A DNA stretch of 64,000 bases from Thermothelomyces thermophilus ATCC 42464 (GCF_000226095.1 NC_016472.1:1302001-1366000); one strand, 5' to 3'; shown: positions 1 through 13,807, counted from the stretch's first letter. Made by a program: numbers and translations. Notes: generated by a model from the letters alone, not told the origin.

Positions 1-3000
1 GCAGCGAGGGCTAGCACAAACGCGGTGTAGCGGCAGTTTCCATGCTTGAGACAACTCCACCGGGAACAACGGGGTAACTCCCGGTTCGAGCTTGATCCGA
101 TGGGGTATGGGGTTGACAGGGAAGAGAAAAGCGAGAGAGAGAGAGGCGATCCTCAGACGTAACTTGCAACTACATGAAGGGAAAACAAACAAATGTGGGA
201 GGTTTTTGCACAGTAAGCCTCGATGACAGTATCTGGAATCGCATACCTACCATCATCCCTTAGTCTTTTTCTCTCCAAGATGCTCAGAGAGTCAGAATTC
301 CACTTGGTTTGCAAAGCGGGAGAAAGAAGAGACATGGAAGAGGAAGGGAGAATCGCCGTTGCCATGGAGCTCCTTCCATGTCAAAGGGTCTATTCCCCTG
401 GTCCCGAAGCTTTCTGGAGCCTCAGATCGGCCAATCATCTGTCCGCTTCTGGATTGGGCCTGCCGATTTGGTCCCTCGTGCCTGCCTGGAAAGCCCCACT
501 TGAAAGCATGTGCAGCTGTTCGGCAGGAAGAAAGCACTGCAATGCCTGTGCGAAATACATACTGTGCAGTGGCTGGTTAGTGGCTGGCAGTGCAGCGCTC
601 ACCAACATTGCAACCAAAAAGATCGTGCCCCGGCTCCGGTCGGAGTAACCTCATCCACCCCTCTGCGAACGACTAACTATCTCTTCACTAGTTTCGATTG
701 CGCCACCAAGAAAAAAACACAACTTTCTCACCGAAGAGAAGGGCCTGATATCGATAGAAGATTGTGCGCAACGGAGTAAGCCCTTAGTGGGTACATCCAT
801 TCTCTCCGAGCACCCGAGTTAGCTTTTTGGCAAATTCGGGAATGCCGCAGTCCCAGAATGCCTCGTGAGGCCCATTCTGCGGCCCCGGCCATCGCTGGGC
901 CGGCTTTTCTGGCCGACCCCATCGGCACAGCCCTGTTCTCCCTTTTCGGGCAGCGGTCTTGGGCGCAACCTTAACCTCAAACTTGACCCAAACCCTCGGT
1001 CGGGCCCCGGCGGTCGGTCTTTCAGGGCCCGCCGACCGAGGGTTCCCCTTTTCATCCGTACGTCTTCTTACGGCCTGGCAACCTGCGGCCGCCGTCGATC
1101 TGAAACCCACCTCCGGATCTCACTCTCGCATCGATTAAGTTTCCATGCCGAATCACTGCAAGGAAACCACTGTAGTGACATCACGTGAAACAGGCAGCAG
1201 GTGTCGCCGCCGCCGCCGCAGATGGCAAGGCTTCGCGCCGGAGCTCTGCCCTTGGCCTGCCCCAACAGAGATGGCTTGATGGCCGCTAGAAGATCAGCAA
1301 CCTTTGTGAGGGATGGCCGGCACCCATCCGCTCGATGTCTCCTCGCCGGTGCACATTCCGCCGAGCGCAACCGGCCTGTTCCTGAGGTTGGGGGACGTTG
1401 TGACCGCTCTCGTACCTGGCCGCGTCTTCGTCCCGGCTGCTCGGTAGCAGGCGCCCTGCGTACGCAACATATCCTTGAGTGTAACACCGAATTGACTGTC
1501 ACCAACAATGGCCCGCGGCTGCGGCTGCGCCTGTGCGATAACTGCTAGGCGCGGTTCCTCCACCCATGACAGGGGCCTCATGCAGTGCATCATACCCTCC
1601 CTAGGCAATAACGCGACATGCACGGCCCAGCTAAACGACGATGAAGGCGGTTATATGTTGGGTCGGCGCGGCCTTGGGTGTCGGGCCGCAGCAGCCTTGC
1701 CAACATTTCGGCCATGTTGTTGTGACGGCGGGCGACAGTTGCGTGTTCCTACCAATCAGGGTAGAAATTAAGCGCCTGGCGCCGCCGCGGCTAGTAACTC
1801 TCTCCAAACACCCACAAAAGTCTGGCGGCACCACTATCCTTCTCATATCCCGAGTCGAACATGATGAGCGTGGGATTCCGACTGTTGGTGGCGAGTCTGA
1901 AGCCCCGCTCCTTGTTGTCACGCATCATCAACTGCATCCAAGCGACTTTGTTAGTCGACATCGCCACGAGTGCGAGTAGCCGGCGTCCGGTTCCGGATTG
2001 GATGATCACCAGAGAAGTAACGAATCCTGGGACGCCACGGTCCATGGCTTCCGGGAAACTATCGATTATTATTGTTTCTTCTACGTTCTCTTCTCGTATA
2101 GGGCTCTTCCGCTGGCATGCTCCTTGGACGAGCTCGGCCGCAGCTGGCTTGGGGATCAGCTGACCCGCGTTTCTCCACGCAGGAGGAGCGCCGTTACGGG
2201 CTCGTGGAGGGCCGTTCCGGGCCATGTCGATGTGCCGTCACTGAAGTCCCGTGGGCTCTACTCCCAACGGTGCCATGTGCCTTCCCAATCCACGCCTCCT
2301 AGCACATGGTGTCGATATAACCAACCAAGCCCCAGTCCAGGAGACACACCAACTACGGCCTTGGTGCGAGGATGTGTGTGATGGAGGTGTCGAGCTACGT
2401 TCAGTGCTCATCCCCGACAGTGTCATTGCTGCAACCGGAAAAGTGTGCGAGTCTCGGCGTTATTGCTATCGCCGCCCGACAGACCAGTCACTTTCAAGGT
2501 CCTCCAACAGTTAGCGACACAGAGAGACAGAGCACGAAATCCACCTCGTGTTTCCCGTCCATCCCTGGTCGGCTTGCCCGTGTAAGCATGAGCACAAGAC
2601 GCTACCCCGCTGCCAACATCCAACGCTGCTGCTCACCTGGTTCGCGAAGGTCGATGCCTTCTAGGTAGAGCTTGCAAAACCGGGGGCCAAGCTTCTACCT
2701 CCGCGGTCCCCGCGTGGGCTGTCACACACCAACAACGTTTCCCTGTTGAATGTCCGCATATCCTCCCGCCTGAATCCCCGTCAAGCGTCGTACTAGGGAC
2801 CTGGATTATCGTGCTGGCTTTCGCCTTCGTCCCCACGATCCCCGACTCAGCGTACTATTCAAGCGAATATGGCTGGGAACTAGGCGTCCCACGGAGGGAT
2901 TCTACTTGCCCTCAGCCCCTGAGCTTCGCGACGTTTATGCGGTCGCCAAATCCGTTCTGCAAAGCGCCCACAAGCATCTCACGAGTATGGACGACCCGCG

Positions 3001-4110
3001 GATTGAAACGAAACACTCTCTAAAGTGCTTTGAATCTAAACCGGGAACTTTAAGTGAAGGGGAATATTGGGCCCCCTTGCGTAAGGGCACTGTCGGCCAT
3101 GGACCGGATACGGCAGCTTTAAGTGGAAGCCTGGCAGCCGGACAGTGATCTAGGGCATGGGAGAAGGTTGTGAGATGGGACTGCACTTCTTGTGATGGCT
3201 TTCAAAAGGGGCGTCTAAGATGTGATGCCAGCGATAACGCCATGGAACCAGCGTGCTCTCACTTATCTCGGCGTCCCTCTCGATCCGCGAGAACAATCCG
3301 CGGCGGCGAGGAACAATCGTGACGAAGAAAACAAGAAACATCGGGTTGCTCCGGGTTCAACACCGATGAACAGCGGCTCTGGCGCCACAACCAGGAAAAT
3401 ATACCAGCTGTCACTTCTGCTAGCCCGGCAGACTCAGGTTGTTGCAATACTGCATTGGTTTCCCGTCCAGGTTCCCACGACTTATATTTCTGAGTACCCT
3501 CGTAACAACAACCCGCGGGCCTAGAGCGGGCCGAGGCGCAACAATATACCGGGACGGGGCCAGGACGGTCTCCGGGTTGCCCCGCCCCCGGGCTATTCGC
3601 GGCTGGCGGCTGCTGCGGTCCAATCAACCGTGGCCGAGGCCCGATGTCATGGGTCTCGTTCCGGAACAGCCCAGCAAGCCGCCCATGCTCCCCACGTGCT
3701 CGAGGTTAACTTCAAACTCTATCGCATCCTCACCGGGATTATTCGACGATAAACCGAGCAGTTCCCGCGACGTTTTCCGACGGACCTCAGTCATGACGTC
3801 CACCAAGAATACTAAAAACACATGGACCGTCAGCAGCCTCCCGATGCCAGCCGGCCCCGCCTTTTTTCATCACTCCACCCCCCGGCTCCTTAGGTCAGAC
3901 CAAGACTCAGCCCACTTGTGGCCGTCGCTTACCCAGAGCCCAGAAAGGCTGGGCCTACTCTCCAATGTCGAGCCCAATCAAGAAGGGTGGGGCTTGCCGG
4001 GGTCATACAATATCGACGTGTGAAACAAGGACGCGAGTCTGGGAATTACAAATGCTCCGTGTAAGCACTGTTACAGCGAAGCACCAAGGAAGGAGGATCT
4101 AGGGGATTTT
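1..4110. other. Intergenic DNA without a supportable gene
   Basis: Open frames here are short, overlap on both strands, start at arbitrary places and show no family motif, so I call none. The frame at 1791-2225 on the minus strand is the most protein-like but has no recognisable domain. The stretch holds one good inverted repeat (991-1044). I see no tRNA, 5S rRNA or intact transposon. Confidence 0.6.
991..1044. repeat. 13-bp perfect inverted repeat, 28-nt spacer
   Basis: The left arm at 991-1003 (AACCCTCGGTCGG) is exactly complementary to the right arm at 1032-1044. The spacer is itself GC-rich. A transcript could form a stable hairpin. Function is unknown; it may be a remnant of a mobile-element end. 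Confidence 0.7.
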
Positions 4111-4128
4111 GGGGGGGGGGGGGGGGGG
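4111..4128. repeat. G18 homopolymer upstream of the TATA box
   Basis: Eighteen consecutive G lie about 28 bases before the TATA box of the 4357-4707 gene. Tracts of this length are prone to length error in sequencing. Confidence 0.9.
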
Positions 4129-4155
4129 AAGGATAAGACGATGCCAGAAGCAATC

Positions 4156-4162
4156 TATAAAA
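4156..4162 (+). promoter_or_regulatory. TATA box for the gene at 4357
   Basis: TATAAAA sits 195 bases before the ATG and is followed by C-rich then CT-rich sequence, as is usual around fungal transcription starts. This implies a 5' leader of roughly 160 bases. Confidence 0.6.
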
Positions 4163-4356
4163 CCCCCCCTCCCAAATCCACCCCGCCCGCCGCCTCTTGC
4201 TTGTTGCTGATTCCACTCTTGATTTTCCTCAACGCATAATCCCCGCCATTTTCAGACCTTGACCTCCATATTTCGGCCATCATTATCTTCAAGGCAACCA
4301 ACCATTCACGATCTCTGTGTTCCAACCTATCCATCTTCACTTGACCCATACACAAG

Positions 4357-4707
4357 ATGGCGGCCTCAACAACCGAGGAGATCCGTCAGCTGAACAAGCA
4401 AGCCGTCGAGTTTACGCCTACCATGTCTCATCACCGACCGCGCCGGCCCTCGACCTTCCTGTCACTGGCCCCGAGCACCTCGGACTCGTACCCTCGCGCT
4501 CAGCGGCCCAGGCAGCCTCTTACCCCGGAGGCTCTGGCCGCGGTCACGAAGCAAGACGGCGCTGCCAGCGGCGAGGCAATGAAGCGTCGCTCCTCCAGCC
4601 TCAGCAGCGATGCGTCCAAGTTCCGCTTCCTCAAGATCGGCCCCGTCCACTGGGGCGAGCACCAGGACGACCACAAGGGCGACTACTATGAGCTCGCGGT
4701 CGAATGA
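4357..4707 (+). CDS. Short hypothetical protein, 116 aa, conserved-looking C-terminus
   Basis: This is a single-exon frame of 116 codons. The ATG is in context CACAAGATGG, downstream of a clear TATA box and a plausible leader. The protein is rich in Ser, Pro and Arg and looks disordered until the last 30 residues. That end contains the motif KFRFLKIGPVHWGEH followed by an acidic, Tyr-containing tail (DYYELAVE). The sharp contrast between low-complexity N-terminus and well-formed C-terminus suggests selection on the C-terminus. There is no signal peptide or membrane segment. I have the impression that this motif occurs in other short fungal proteins but cannot name the family. Function unknown; that it is a gene is fairly sure, its role is not. 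Confidence 0.7.
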   Translation: MAASTTEEIRQLNKQAVEFTPTMSHHRPRRPSTFLSLAPSTSDSYPRAQRPRQPLTPEALAAVTKQDGAASGEAMKRRSSSLSSDASKFRFLKIGPVHWGEHQDDHKGDYYELAVE

Positions 4708-5004
4708 CGCGTCCAATTCCTCCTTCGTCACGGAAATGCGGCCCTCTCCCCATGTTACCTCTGTCTCTCTCCCTATCTCTGTCTTTCTCGGAGTGCTTTG
4801 CCATTGAGATCACGATGCGATGAGCTCGAGAAGGCAGGAAGAATAAAAGAGAGAAACAGAGTAAGAATGGACTCCTTTCGCAGGGCTTCAAACGGAGCTT
4901 GTCCGTTTCATCCATCATGGGTTGCAGGGTTGACATGGCCGCGATCAACAGAGTTCGCCGGGGCCCTTCCCGGCCCCCCCTCCTCCCATCCCCCCCACCC
5001 CCCT

Positions 5005-5053
5005 CTCTCTCACACACACATACACACACACAGACAGACAGATACACATACAT
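5005..5053. repeat. CT/CA microsatellite
   Basis: Short CT run grading into an imperfect CA repeat with interspersed CAGA and CATA units. Confidence 0.8.
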
Positions 5054-6178
5054 CCGCACAATGAGTCTTACGTGTCATTTTCAATTTCCCACTTGTTGGT
5101 CTCCTTACAAGTATTGGTCGGACTCTGTTAGTGTGGAGGGTTGTAATGGTGGGGAGTTTAAGGTTAACTCCGACCAGGGGGGGTCGCAGTCTAGCTTTCA
5201 CACTAGCTTGTTTCTGTTACACGACGGATTTGCTAGAGGCATCTTGTGTGGGGGGGCAAGGGAGGAATGAGGAAAGGAAAGAAAACAAAAAAAACCAAAA
5301 AAAGGAAAGGGAGTTATTGCTACCTACCTTTCTTTCTTTTCCCCATGAAAATAGCCAAAATAGGCTCGGAACCACCAGACTGAAATGAAACAAGAAGGGC
5401 TAGAAAAAAAAATATACTTCAAAAATCTTTCCCACCAACCAGCCTCTCCTCCCGACAATCCCGTCTCGGACTCACCGGGTCGTGTGGATGTGTGTGAGCG
5501 CGCAAGCGCGAGAGACTATGTGTGTCTATATGTATGCATGTATGCCCATGGCCCATAACCCACATGCATGCCAATCAAGCACCAGGTGGCTGTGGGATGG
5601 TCTCGCGGCCGGAGCTGACGTTCCTCCATGCCTGCCTATCACTGTGAGCTGATATATAGAAAGAGCCAATACCCTCGAGCGGATTACCACACGTGTGGTT
5701 ATCTGAGGGGGGGAGGGGGGCCTGCGGAGAGGAGGAGACTTTTTGGCCTCCTCTGACCGCTTTGCTTGCTTGCTGCGCATTTCTGTAGCGAATCGCAGCG
5801 GCTCACTCGGGTGAGAGGGAGGGAAGGGGAGAAGGTAAGAGAGAAGGGGGGGAAGCTTCCTTGATCACTGGCTACACAACTACGCTACAGAACCAGAGAG
5901 AGAGAAAGAAAGGAGGGCGTATCAGCACGCCGTCCGCCAATCAGTATCGGAGCAAGACACACACACACGCTCTCTCTATCTCATCCGTAAGCAGCGCCGC
6001 CCAGCGAAGCGATCATGTTGAGCTCGCCTCCTACGGATTGCTTTGGCGGCTTAGGTCGTCCCGCGGCCGGCTCGCCCACTCCGAGGGTCTGGGCGATCAA
6101 CTTACGCTAGCGTACGAGCTACTCCGCACTCCAAATTTTTGCGATACTCATCCAATCGCTTGTTTTCTATTTGTATAT

Positions 6179-6190
6179 GTGTGTGCGTGC

Positions 6191-6223
<33 letters not shown>

Positions 6224-6247
6224 TGTGTATGTGTGTGTGCGTGTGTG
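6179..6247. repeat. GT microsatellite, about 70 bp, imperfect
   Basis: Run of GT dinucleotides interrupted by GC and AT units. Apparent open frames across it, such as Thr-His or Cys-Val repeats, are artefacts of the repeat. Confidence 0.9.
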
Positions 6248-6397
6248 GGATGGGACGCGCGCCGCGACCATGCAGGCCAAGACGGTAGGCGACGAGGCGC
6301 CACCCATGGGACAGGGAAGATCATGTGCGGGGATGGTTGAGAGGAAGTAAGGGAAGATGTGTGTGTGTGTGCGTATGTACATACATCCGGAGTAGCA

Positions 6398-6433
6398 AAG
6401 GAGGAAACCTGCTTCAAGGAGGAAACCTGCTTC
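6398..6433. repeat. 18-bp perfect tandem duplication
   Basis: The unit AAGGAGGAAACCTGCTTC at 6398-6415 is repeated exactly at 6416-6433, in non-coding DNA. Confidence 0.85.
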
Positions 6434-7278
6434 GTGATCCAGTGCTTCCAGGACTTTGAGGATAGAAGGCTGGGGAAGGAGTAAAAGGACCGGTTCTGAA
6501 GCCTCGAGGGCTCTGCGCAGAATCGTGGACAAGATTAGACACTGGTGTGGAGTGGTTCCTCCGTGACTACTCCTTTCCTGTGCCAACGGCTGTGCTGAGG
6601 TGCTTGTGTTGCCGTGTACGGAGTAGAACCGTTGAGTTCATTCTGAGACTTGTTCTTGACTGCGTGTCTCTTGGCATATATTGCCAAGAGCCAAGCAAAT
6701 CGCTCTAATGACACACAGCATTGGAGCGGAGTGAATGACACCGCTTCATAGTGTAGTGAATGTATGTACTGTACGTCTGTACAGTACACCACACTATGGC
6801 ATGGAAGACTTACAATAAACCGCCCCAAATAGGGGGTAGCCATTGCCTCAGGTACCTGCCAGCTCGCGCAAGACGATGACGATCACAACTACACCAGATA
6901 CACTATAGCTGAATCAATATTTGCCCCGTGACCCAGAGGGACCCCACGGAGATCTCTTGACAATGACTAGTACAAGAAAGGTAGGAGATCTTATCTCAGA
7001 TCCCGTTTCCTCATCAGCGACATCAATTCCGTAGATCTTGATCGTCGGCATGGTTCCGTCTTGGCGAGATGCTCGGCAGCGCCTGCGCCCAATTGATCTT
7101 CGATTTGACGGCTCAATAATCCTGCCCGTGAGATGCTTGGCGGGCACTTGGCGAAACACGTTCTCGGTGGTGTAAGGGTGCAAGGGTGCGAGCGTGCGAG
7201 AGGTGAGGAAATGAGCAGCAAGCCAAAAGAGAAAAAGAATCAAAAGAGAGAGCAGGTTAGATTGCTAAGAAACAGTGG

Positions 7279-8427
7279 TCACCCGACCTTTTTGATGTTG
7301 AACTCGGCCGCCGCGTCACCGGCAAAGGCGTCCACGAGCCTGGGAATATCCATCTCGACGAGTGCGCCTTCGTATGGACCGCTCAGGCGCCTCCCGGGTA
7401 CGGCGCAGCGGCAGCCCCGTTCGTCCAACCAGCCCCCGGGATGGAAGTTGCACCAGAACCGGTCGCGGTGCGGCCACAGGACGCGCAGCTCGGCCTTCTC
7501 CAGGCTTGGATCCGCCAGCAGCACCAGCAGCGCCCGCAGTGCCGGGTTCTCCGCCAGGGCGCCATCTTGGTCGTCCCGGCCCCCTAGATGCTGCCGCCGC
7601 TGCAGCAACTGCTGCTGGTGCGGGCGTTCCTCGCGATCGACGACGAGGCTCAGCGCTTCCGGGGGGTGGCCCACACACAGGAAGAGCTCGCCGCCGATGT
7701 GCACGCCCAGCCGCCGCAGCGCGCCCGTCAGCGCCAGGTCCGCCAGCGCGGGCACCACTAGGTCCTCTACCAGGCCGCCAAGCCGCCCGAGGTGGACGAC
7801 GGCACTGCGCACCCGCCGCCGCGCGCGCACTGTGTCCGCGTGTGTCAGGAACCGCGCCAGGGCCGCCCCCGAGGGGTCGCGCGGGGCGTTGCGGGCGGCG
7901 GCGGCGGCGCTGATCGGCCGGTCTCCCTGCTGCTGCTCCTGCTGCATCTTCGCCTTCTCCTTGTCCTGGTCATGTCCTTGCTGTTGCTGTAGCTTTTTCC
8001 TGCCCCAGGTGCACAGGGAGAAGGCGAAGTGGAAGAGGTTGCGGCCGTAGTACAGGTCGCCGGCTTCGCGGTAGAGGATGGGAGACGCCAGGAAGAGGTT
8101 AACGGGCGGGTCTGCGTTGCAGTCTCCCAGGCCGTAGGCACCATCATCACCACCACCGCTATCACCACCACCACCACCACAACTGATATCTACGTTACCG
8201 CCAATTCCGTTGTGCGTGCTTCTGGACTTCCTAGTCGCAGTACGCTGCGGGCCTGTGGGCATTTTGCCCATGAGCAGAGCAGCGGCGGCAGGGCTGAGGG
8301 CGATGCTCTTGCCGCCGACGCCACCCCCGACCCAGATTCCCGTGGGAAAGAGGCAGAGGTACGACAGGATCTGCTCGCGGATCTCGGGCGGGAGATCGAA
8401 GAAGAATTCAAATCGCTCGGGTGGCAT
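7279..8427 (-). CDS. F-box-like hypothetical protein, 382 aa
   Basis: Single-exon gene. The N-terminus, residues 5-30, reads FFDLPPEIREQILSYLCLFP, a typical F-box/2EXR-like opening of fungal proteins (LPxEIRxxIxxYL). Next is a Gly/Asp-rich spacer, then a block around residues 105-140 with NLFLASPILYREAGDLYYGRN, the 'ancestral leaf' often seen in such proteins (cells, residues and spacing fit fungal F-box families). A Gln/Lys-rich low-complexity insert follows, then an Arg/Leu-rich region that likely continues the fold (VRSAVVHLGRLGGLVEDLVV). F-box proteins usually link substrates to SCF ubiquitin ligases through Skp1; here that is inferred only from the N-terminal motif. No leucine-rich or WD repeats were seen. 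The ATG is the first in the frame. Coding strand confidence is good, function weak. Confidence 0.75.
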   Translation of the reverse strand: MPPERFEFFFDLPPEIREQILSYLCLFPTGIWVGGGVGGKSIALSPAAAALLMGKMPTGPQRTATRKSRSTHNGIGGNVDISCGGGGGDSGGGDDGAYGLGDCNADPPVNLFLASPILYREAGDLYYGRNLFHFAFSLCTWGRKKLQQQQGHDQDKEKAKMQQEQQQGDRPISAAAAARNAPRDPSGAALARFLTHADTVRARRRVRSAVVHLGRLGGLVEDLVVPALADLALTGALRRLGVHIGGELFLCVGHPPEALSLVVDREERPHQQQLLQRRQHLGGRDDQDGALAENPALRALLVLLADPSLEKAELRVLWPHRDRFWCNFHPGGWLDERGCRCAVPGRRLSGPYEGALVEMDIPRLVDAFAGDAAAEFNIKKVG

Positions 8428-9375
8428 CGTTCTGTTCCGTTTTACTTGATTCCAGGATCAAAAGCCGAGGACACAGGCAAATGTTGTGAATTGCCCGAAG
8501 AAGGAAATGATTAGTGAGTCAGTGAAGGGCGATTCATGTTCGCTGCGGAAGCCGTGATTCATCGATTGGCCCAGGCCAACTTACATGGTACTGTAGTCCG
8601 TACATACATACCTTCCCTACTTGGCACATGGGATTCAACACAATTCAACACACCCTCGTTCCTTCTCTCTCTGATGCATTATTTATTACACTTTTTTTTC
8701 CCACCTCCTTCCTTCTTTTTTCCCTTCCTTCCTTCTTTCTCTCTCTTCTCTCCCTTATTTTGTTAGCATTTCAAACTTCTCATTTTCCTTCTCCCCGTTT
8801 ACGCTCTTTTCACTCTTTCTTTGTGACTCTTTTTTCCTTCTCGCTCTTACCACTCGTCTCTCATATCTGGCCGATTAGACCTCATACCGAAAGCTGCTTC
8901 TTGGCCATCATGGCCAGACACACCAGTCATTCAGATGGCGCTATCCGGACCTATGTAGTATCAAGGGCCTGCAAATCCATATGTTGGTAAGATTTGCCGC
9001 ACACTCGAAATGAAGAAGGTGCTGGTGCGGGCGTCCAAATGCTTCGATTTTAAACCCCCCGATAGTCTAAATGCAATTCGCCAGAGGGATGCGGTCATGA
9101 GAATCAAGAGGAAAAGTCCCAATCATCAATCTTTATAGATGCCTCCTCCAGGCCGAAGCGGTAATCCCGTAGCGAAACGCATCCTAAAGCCAGATCCATC
9201 TAACTTTTTATGTCCCGTTTCATGAATCAAGATGTAAGACGCCTCCCATCGTACCGCGGCCCTGCCGTCCTGCCGGTCGCTCAAAATAGCTCCAGACCGT
9301 GGCTTCATAATCCCTGTCCGATGCGCCCTGTATCTATCTGGAAAAGGCCAATCCATCCATCCGTCATCAGGTCGT
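8428..9375. other. Intergenic: upstream of the F-box-like gene, downstream of ssb1
   Basis: It contains a strongly pyrimidine-rich stretch at about 8640-8870 (T/C runs on +, hence GA-rich for the minus-strand gene) and an ordinary 3' flank of ssb1 at 9000-9375. No gene seen. Confidence 0.6.
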
Positions 9376-11585
<2,210 letters not shown>

Positions 11586-12263
11586 TTTGAAGATTGGTGT
11601 TGTTGAGGAGGGTCTTGAGGGTTGGGCAGAATCTGGCGCGCGAGGAAGAAGACCGGCTCAGCGTGGGGCAGGCAGGACAGCCTTTAAATTTTTCGAAATT
11701 TTCAAATGCGAACTTTTTCCCCTCCGCCCTGCCCGTCTCCTTCCCCACAAACCCTTCCTGGTTTGGCGCCCGCTGCCGCAAGGTTCTTCTCGCCGCACCC
11801 CGTGATCAAGCACGTGACTTCAAGGCGGAGGATCCTGGCTGGTACCGAGTGGGGCCCAGGAAAACTGGAGCATGCTGTTGGGTGAGGCGCTTGCGGCTGA
11901 TTGTGCGACTGGCTTTCCACTCGACCAAAGTTTGTGATCGCATCTGAGCCCCTCCACACCCTAGCGCAGCAGCCCTTCCTCGCCAGACGACATTGCCTGG
12001 AGCACGGTCGTTCTTTTCATTCCTAGAAGCGCCGACTGCAGTTGCCACAACGCCCATTAATCCAACCTTCCAACTCGAGGCCATCTATCTTACTTGACGA
12101 CACCAAAAGTCGCATTTTTTTTTTCTGCGAAAACGCTGCAGCGCCACATCCTTGAGCTCGCCGCCCTGTTGAACCAACCCATCTCAGCCAAACCAACCTT
12201 CTCAAACCGACCGCTTTGTTTTACCAGACGCCTCTTTGACCTTCAGAAGCCGAAGCATACAAT
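11586..12263. promoter_or_regulatory. Shared promoter region between ssb1 and the eIF4E gene
   Basis: 678 bases separate the two start codons. On the ssb1 side TTTAAA at 11683-11688 lies about 100 bases from its ATG. On the eIF4E side there is a T11 tract near 12116-12126 and a CT-rich leader up to the ATG. I saw no clean heat-shock element. Both genes serve translation, so joint control is plausible but not shown. Confidence 0.5.
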
Positions 12264-13143
12264 ATGGCAGAGCAAGTCGACCTCACTACGATTCCCATTT
12301 CGCCCGATGGCGAAAACAAGCCCGATGGCGCCTCCAACGAGAATGCCGAGGAGAAACTTGTCACCGTGTTCCACGACAAGGACAACTTCAACGTCAAGCA
12401 CCCTCTGTCGAGTCGGTGGACGCTCTGGTTCACAAAGCCCGCTAGCGGAAAGGTCTGCTCCGGCCTCCACCACTCCGTCATTGACGCATCGTTCTGACCA
12501 GACTCCCACTCCAGGGTGACAACTGGAATGATTTGCTAAAGGAAGTCATCACCTTTGAGTCGGTGGAGGAATTTTGGGGTGTATATGTAAGCCGCGCCCC
12601 TGCAGGTTGCTTCCAAGTCTTTGCATGCCCGGTTTCCACTGACCGAAATTCTAGAACAACATTGCCCCCGTCTCGGAACTTGCCCTCAAATCGGATTATC
12701 ACCTCTTCAAGGAAGGCGTGCGGCCAGAGTGGGAGGACCCGCAAAACAAGCACGGCGGCAAGTGGTCGTACCAGTTCAAGGATAAGCGGTCGGTCAATAT
12801 CGACGAGCTGTGGCTGCACACGATGCTCGCCGCCATCGGCGAGACGCTGGAAGACGAGGATGACGGCGAGGTGATGGGCGTGGTTGTCAACGTGCGCAAG
12901 GCGTTCTACCGTATCGGCGTGTGGACCCGCACGATGGGCCGCCACATTCCCGGTCGCGGGGACGGCGACATCGCCGGCGGCAAGGGCCGATCGGCGGAGA
13001 AGGGCAAGGAGATCCTGATGGCTATTGGCCGTCGGTTCAAGAACGTTCTCAAGCTGCCGCCCAACGAGGTGGTCGAGTTCTCGGGCCACACCGACAGCGC
13101 GCACAGCGGCAGCACACGCGCCAAGGCGAAGATCGTGGTCTAA
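12264..13143 (+). CDS. eIF4E: Translation initiation factor eIF4E (cap-binding), 249 aa
   Basis: Three exons: 12264-12452, 12515-12586 and 12655-13143, all phase 0 at the junctions, with donors GTCTGC and GTAAGC. The protein opens with a variable acidic N-terminus, then HPLSSRWTLWF starts the core fold. The eIF4G-contact segment reads ITFESVEEFWGVYNNI. The cap-stacking Trp regions are WTLWFTKP and RPEWEDPQN (Trp-Glu pair that recognises m7G), followed by KHGGKWSYQF and the helix DELWLHTMLAAIGE. The tail AHSGSTRAKAKIVV is the usual fungal end. It binds the mRNA 5' cap in the cytoplasm as part of eIF4F. Length is slightly above the vertebrate form because of a Gly/Lys-rich insert near residues 195-205, typical of filamentous fungi. 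Identity is secure; the exact start is supported by the only in-frame upstream ATG. Confidence 0.95.
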
Positions 13144-13807
13144 AAGTTTGTGTGCGCTCACAGGCTTCGACGCCTGTTCGCCCGGCCCACTTAGCCTTCC
13201 CGTTTTGATGGCCTTGCGCCGTGCGCTCAGTCTGGAGAGCTAGATGGGGTCATTTGCGGCTTTATCGCGATGCACAGCATGACAATGGTCGTCAGGGGAT
13301 AGATATGATGAGACATACCGACAACATATTGCCTGGGTTCCTCTCGAGTACCTTGGTAGCCTGGGAGAGCCGCAGCGTTTACGGACGAATGGGCGGAGAT
13401 CGTTTCTGACTGCATCATTTACAGTATGATCACTTATCCGCGCCGCGCTCTCAAGTATGGTATCTTATCTGCGATGAAGCCTAGCATATATCTGCTAGTT
13501 TACCTTATGAGCACGCCAGTTCTGATCTGACAACGACCACCACCACCTACTGTCGTGTTGACGTGTTGACGCGATGCCTACCCATGTCCCAGCCAGCAGC
13601 CTATACCAAGCCCTCGCTCTAAGTCTAACAATGGATGCCCTATGCTATGATACACTTTATACCCGCCGACCTGGTGATCTAAATATTGAGCCCCATCCTC
13701 TATCCGCATGCCCAGGGCAAACCTTTCTCAACAGAACGAATTACTCATTTTTTTTTTTCGTTAATTTCTTTCCCGTGTTCCTTTCCTGACCCCCCCCCCC
13801 CCGGGTC
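13144..13807. other. Convergent 3' flanks of eIF4E and the acyl-CoA synthetase gene
   Basis: Non-coding. It contains an A/T-richer stretch at 13400-13720, a T11 run near 13750 and a C13 tract at 13790-13802 just before the stop codon of the minus-strand gene. The 71-residue plus-strand frame at 13574-13789 has no support. Confidence 0.6.

Larger units (their letters stand above)
4708..7278. other. Intergenic region rich in simple repeats
   Basis: There is no supportable coding region. It holds CA- and GT-rich microsatellites (5005-5053 and 6179-6247), CT/GA-rich tracts, an 18-bp perfect tandem duplication (6398-6433), one GTACGGAGTA motif (6616-6625) and two GTACWGTAC palindromes (6766-6774 and 6779-6787). 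It carries the 3' flank of the 4357 gene and the 3' flank of the minus-strand gene ending at 7279. Confidence 0.6.

Noticed and set aside
60-110. Possible tRNA T-arm (GGTTCGAGC)
   Set aside because: No matching acceptor, D or anticodon arm can be folded around it; GGTTC-like strings at 3349, 16625 and 59255 also failed.
1791-2225. Minus-strand frame of 144 residues that looks protein-like
   Set aside because: No family motif, no conserved-looking block, no promoter signal, and neighbouring frames of similar length exist on both strands.
3439-4023. Plus-strand frame of 194 residues
   Set aside because: Composition is random-looking, rich in Pro, Ser and Arg as expected from GC-rich non-coding DNA, and it has no motif.
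6148-6586. Thr-His and Cys-Val repeat frames
   Set aside because: Translation of the GT microsatellite only.
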